A stretch of DNA of 9,470 nt, from positions 2,319 through 11,788 of the forward strand of contig DEQG01000032.1 in assembly GCA_002360325.1 (NCBI GenBank), read 5' to 3'. Origin of the DNA: Salinicoccus sp. UBA3372 (GTDB taxonomy: Bacteria > Bacillota > Bacilli > Staphylococcales > Salinicoccaceae). Both the position numbers and the translations under genes were made by a program. Of this stretch, positions 8,304 to 9,470 are shown piece by piece; position 1 is the first letter of the stretch, and each line of letters opens with the position of its first letter. The notes under the pieces are model-generated. The model had not been told where the DNA came from. It saw only the letters and a list, made by a program, of their open reading frames with translations, and ran no database searches.

Positions 8304-8448
8304 GTTCGGTGGCACGAAACACTCCAGAAAACGGATTTCATGCCATTGCTGGGCGTCTGGTGGCACGAAACTGGCCAAAAATCATATTTGATGCCATTTC
8401 CACGTGTTCGGTGGCACGAAACACCCCAGAAAACGGATTTCATGCCAC
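8304..8448. repeat. three 36-bp imperfect palindromes at a 51-bp period
   Basis: Units lie at 8310-8345, 8361-8396 and 8412-8447, each from TGGCACGAAA to TGCCA, separated by two different 15-base spacers. Units 1 and 3 differ at one base over 36 (actCcag versus accCcag), and GTTCGG precedes both. Unit 2 keeps the outer arms but has a different middle and one changed arm base. In minus-strand RNA the arms TGGCATGAAA and TTTCGTGCCA pair over 10 bp with one U-G wobble; in plus-strand RNA that pair is a C-A mismatch. The array lies between the shared terminator and the lipoprotein stop codon, so it would be transcribed as the 3' tail of the lipoprotein mRNA. It is not CRISPR-like. Function unknown. 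Confidence 0.85.
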
Positions 8449-8502
8449 TCACAACTCACTCATATAATTTTCAATTCGTTAAATAAAGCTCTTACCCGTC
8501 AA

Positions 8503-9321
8503 TTACAGATTCACAGTCACATCGGCATCTTCACGGAGTTCTTCCGCAAGACCCTGTGCCGCTTCTGCTTCTTTTTCTCTGACAAGCTGTTCTTCAATCT
8601 GAGGTTTTACATCTTCGAATGCCGGCGGCTCTGTCTCTTCACCTTCACCTTCACTTTGAGCTTCTTCACGTTGAGCAATCTGCTCGTCATAAACTTCCTG
8701 AAGTTCTTCATCTGTCGGCTCGATATCGCCGGCTTCTTCAGCGATCAGCGCTTCGACTTTCACCTGTTTTTCAAGCTCGGCTCTGATTTCATCTTCTGAC
8801 ATGCCGCTCTCTTCCATCGCTGCGAAGAAGTCTTCTTCAGATTCCATGCCGTTTGCTTCGGTGATTTCAGAGATCATCGCATCGACATCTTCTTCTGAAG
8901 CACTGATGTCACGGTTTTCTGCTTCCTGTATAAGTAATCTCTCCGAAACCAGTCCGTCTGCAATCTGCTGCTTCAGTTCATCTTCGTTCACTTCTTCGCC
9001 GGTCATTTCCTGCATCATTGAAGCCTGCTGGAACTGACCTGTATATACCTGCTCGAATTCTCCCTTCGTGATTTCCTCGCCATTTATTTCAGCAACGACG
9101 TCAGGGACGTCTTCAAGATCCGGTTCCGGCATTTCAGGCGTTTCGCCGCCTTCTGCAGATTGTCCGCCTTCAGCACCTTCAGATGCCTGGCCTTCTTCAG
9201 CAGTCTGAGATTCACCATTTTCCGCACCTTCGCCATTTTCACCTTCTGCCGACTCGTCTCCACATGCAGACACTGCAAGCATTGTGGCAGCGAGTGATAT
9301 CATCGTTAACCATTTTTTCAT
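8503..9321 (-). CDS. acidic secreted lipoprotein with SurA/PrsA-type N-terminal chaperone region, no parvulin domain
   Basis: From ATG 9321 the protein is 272 residues. It begins with a lipoprotein signal (MKK, hydrophobic core, lipobox VSAC with Cys20), so it should be lipid-anchored on the outer face of the membrane. Residues 21-72 are a low-complexity Glu/Gly/Ser/Ala linker. From DVVAEINGEEITKGEFEQVY (74-93) to about 215 it resembles the SurA N-terminal helical chaperone region found in PrsA-like foldases. PPAFEDVKPQIEEQLVREK (232-250) resembles the helix that follows the PPIase domain in PrsA, yet only some 20 residues stand where the roughly 90-residue parvulin domain would be. A role as an extracytoplasmic folding factor is inferred. 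In-frame ATGs up to 9384 are upstream of the GGAGG (9333-9337) and were set aside; the chosen ATG has a rather long 11-base gap. The protein is very acidic. Confidence 0.88.
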   Translation of the reverse strand: MKKWLTMISLAATMLAVSACGDESAEGENGEGAENGESQTAEEGQASEGAEGGQSAEGGETPEMPEPDLEDVPDVVAEINGEEITKGEFEQVYTGQFQQASMMQEMTGEEVNEDELKQQIADGLVSERLLIQEAENRDISASEEDVDAMISEITEANGMESEEDFFAAMEESGMSEDEIRAELEKQVKVEALIAEEAGDIEPTDEELQEVYDEQIAQREEAQSEGEGEETEPPAFEDVKPQIEEQLVREKEAEAAQGLAEELREDADVTVNL

Positions 9322-9355
9322 ATCGTAAATTACCTCCATGTCGTTATAATCCGTC

Positions 9356-9384
9356 ATTCTACTCTTGTAATATACAAATTTCAA
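9356..9384 (-). promoter_or_regulatory. promoter of the lipoprotein gene
   Basis: Minus strand: TTGAAA (9384-9379), a 17-base spacer, TAGAAT (9361-9356), each one base off consensus. Predicted start near 9349, a leader of about 28 bases before ATG 9321 that contains the SD GGAGG at 9337-9333. Confidence 0.7.
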
Positions 9385-9442
9385 TTTAAAGACGGTTCAA
9401 ACTGTATAATTTTTTTCAATGTTTGGCCATTTAGTGACAAAT

Positions 9443-9470
9443 AAAAACCCGGCAAGTTTGTGCTCACCGG
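9443..9470 (-). terminator. terminator of an unseen gene to the right
   Basis: Minus strand: CCGGTGAG (9470-9463), loop CACAAA, CTTGCCGG (9456-9449) form an 8-bp stem with two G-T wobbles, followed by GTTTTTATTT. It points to a minus-strand gene ending just beyond the right edge. The stem may extend past the window. Confidence 0.7.

Noticed and set aside
8304..8448. CRISPR array
   Set aside because: Only three units, 15-base spacers (too short), the middle unit is diverged through its centre, and no cas genes are present.
8198..8467. Open frames through the repeat array on both strands, encoding a 17-residue repeating peptide (for example VARNTPENGFHA or MKSVFWxVSCHRT)
   Set aside because: The 51-bp period is a multiple of three, so repeats stay open in both directions by arithmetic. 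There is no SD, the frames run into the epimerase coding end and the terminator stem, and the base changes preserve hairpin pairing rather than amino acids.
8404..8799. Plus-strand open frame opposite the lipoprotein gene, Phe-rich
   Set aside because: It is the antisense of Glu-rich codons (GAA/GAG read as TTC/CTC), which gives false hydrophobic sequence; there is no SD.
9388..9410. Plus-strand TATAAT (9405-9410) as a rightward promoter
   Set aside because: No -35 at usable spacing, no TGn extension, and the sequence to its right is a terminator for a minus-strand gene.

Overview
The window is a core-chromosome segment of a low-to-moderate GC Gram-positive bacterium. Gene order and protein sequences point to the family Staphylococcaceae: cggR-gapA-pgk-tpiA-gpmI next to a glutaredoxin-like gene, a ThrE-type exporter pair, tRNA-Arg, clpP under a CtsR box, and a TIGR01777-type epimerase. 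The strongly acidic lipoprotein at the right end would fit a halotolerant genus such as Salinicoccus or Jeotgalicoccus, but the genus is inference only.

Left part (1-4850, minus strand): the lower glycolysis block. cggR, the repressor of the central glycolytic genes, is followed by gapA, pgk, tpiA and the first 214 codons of gpmI, which runs off the left edge. A strong intrinsic terminator and a perfect TATAAT box lie between gapA and pgk. The block therefore probably works as two linked units: cggR-gapA, autoregulated by CggR, and pgk-tpiA-gpmI with its own promoter plus any readthrough. The cggR leader carries overlapping inverted repeats that resemble half of the Bacillus CggR operator, downstream of an extended -10 promoter.

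Middle (4849-6480, minus strand): tRNA-Arg(CCG), then two half-size ThrE-family membrane proteins (N-terminal type, then C-terminal type), then a small CxxC glutaredoxin-like protein. The three proteins are tightly packed, with an SD overlapping a stop codon and then an 8-nt overlap. The only good promoter seen upstream is that of the tRNA.

Right part (6540-9470): clpP is divergent from the tRNA and has a textbook CtsR operator over its promoter and its own terminator. A short-chain-dehydrogenase-fold epimerase follows on the plus strand. It converges on a minus-strand gene for a secreted lipoprotein with a SurA/PrsA-type N-terminal chaperone region but no parvulin domain. The convergent gap holds a 16-bp perfect stem that can terminate both strands and three 36-bp imperfect palindromes spaced exactly 51 bp apart. 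These hairpins pair better as minus-strand RNA, so they may form part of the lipoprotein mRNA 3' end. This array is the least explained item in the window. I see no defence system, mobile element or CRISPR.
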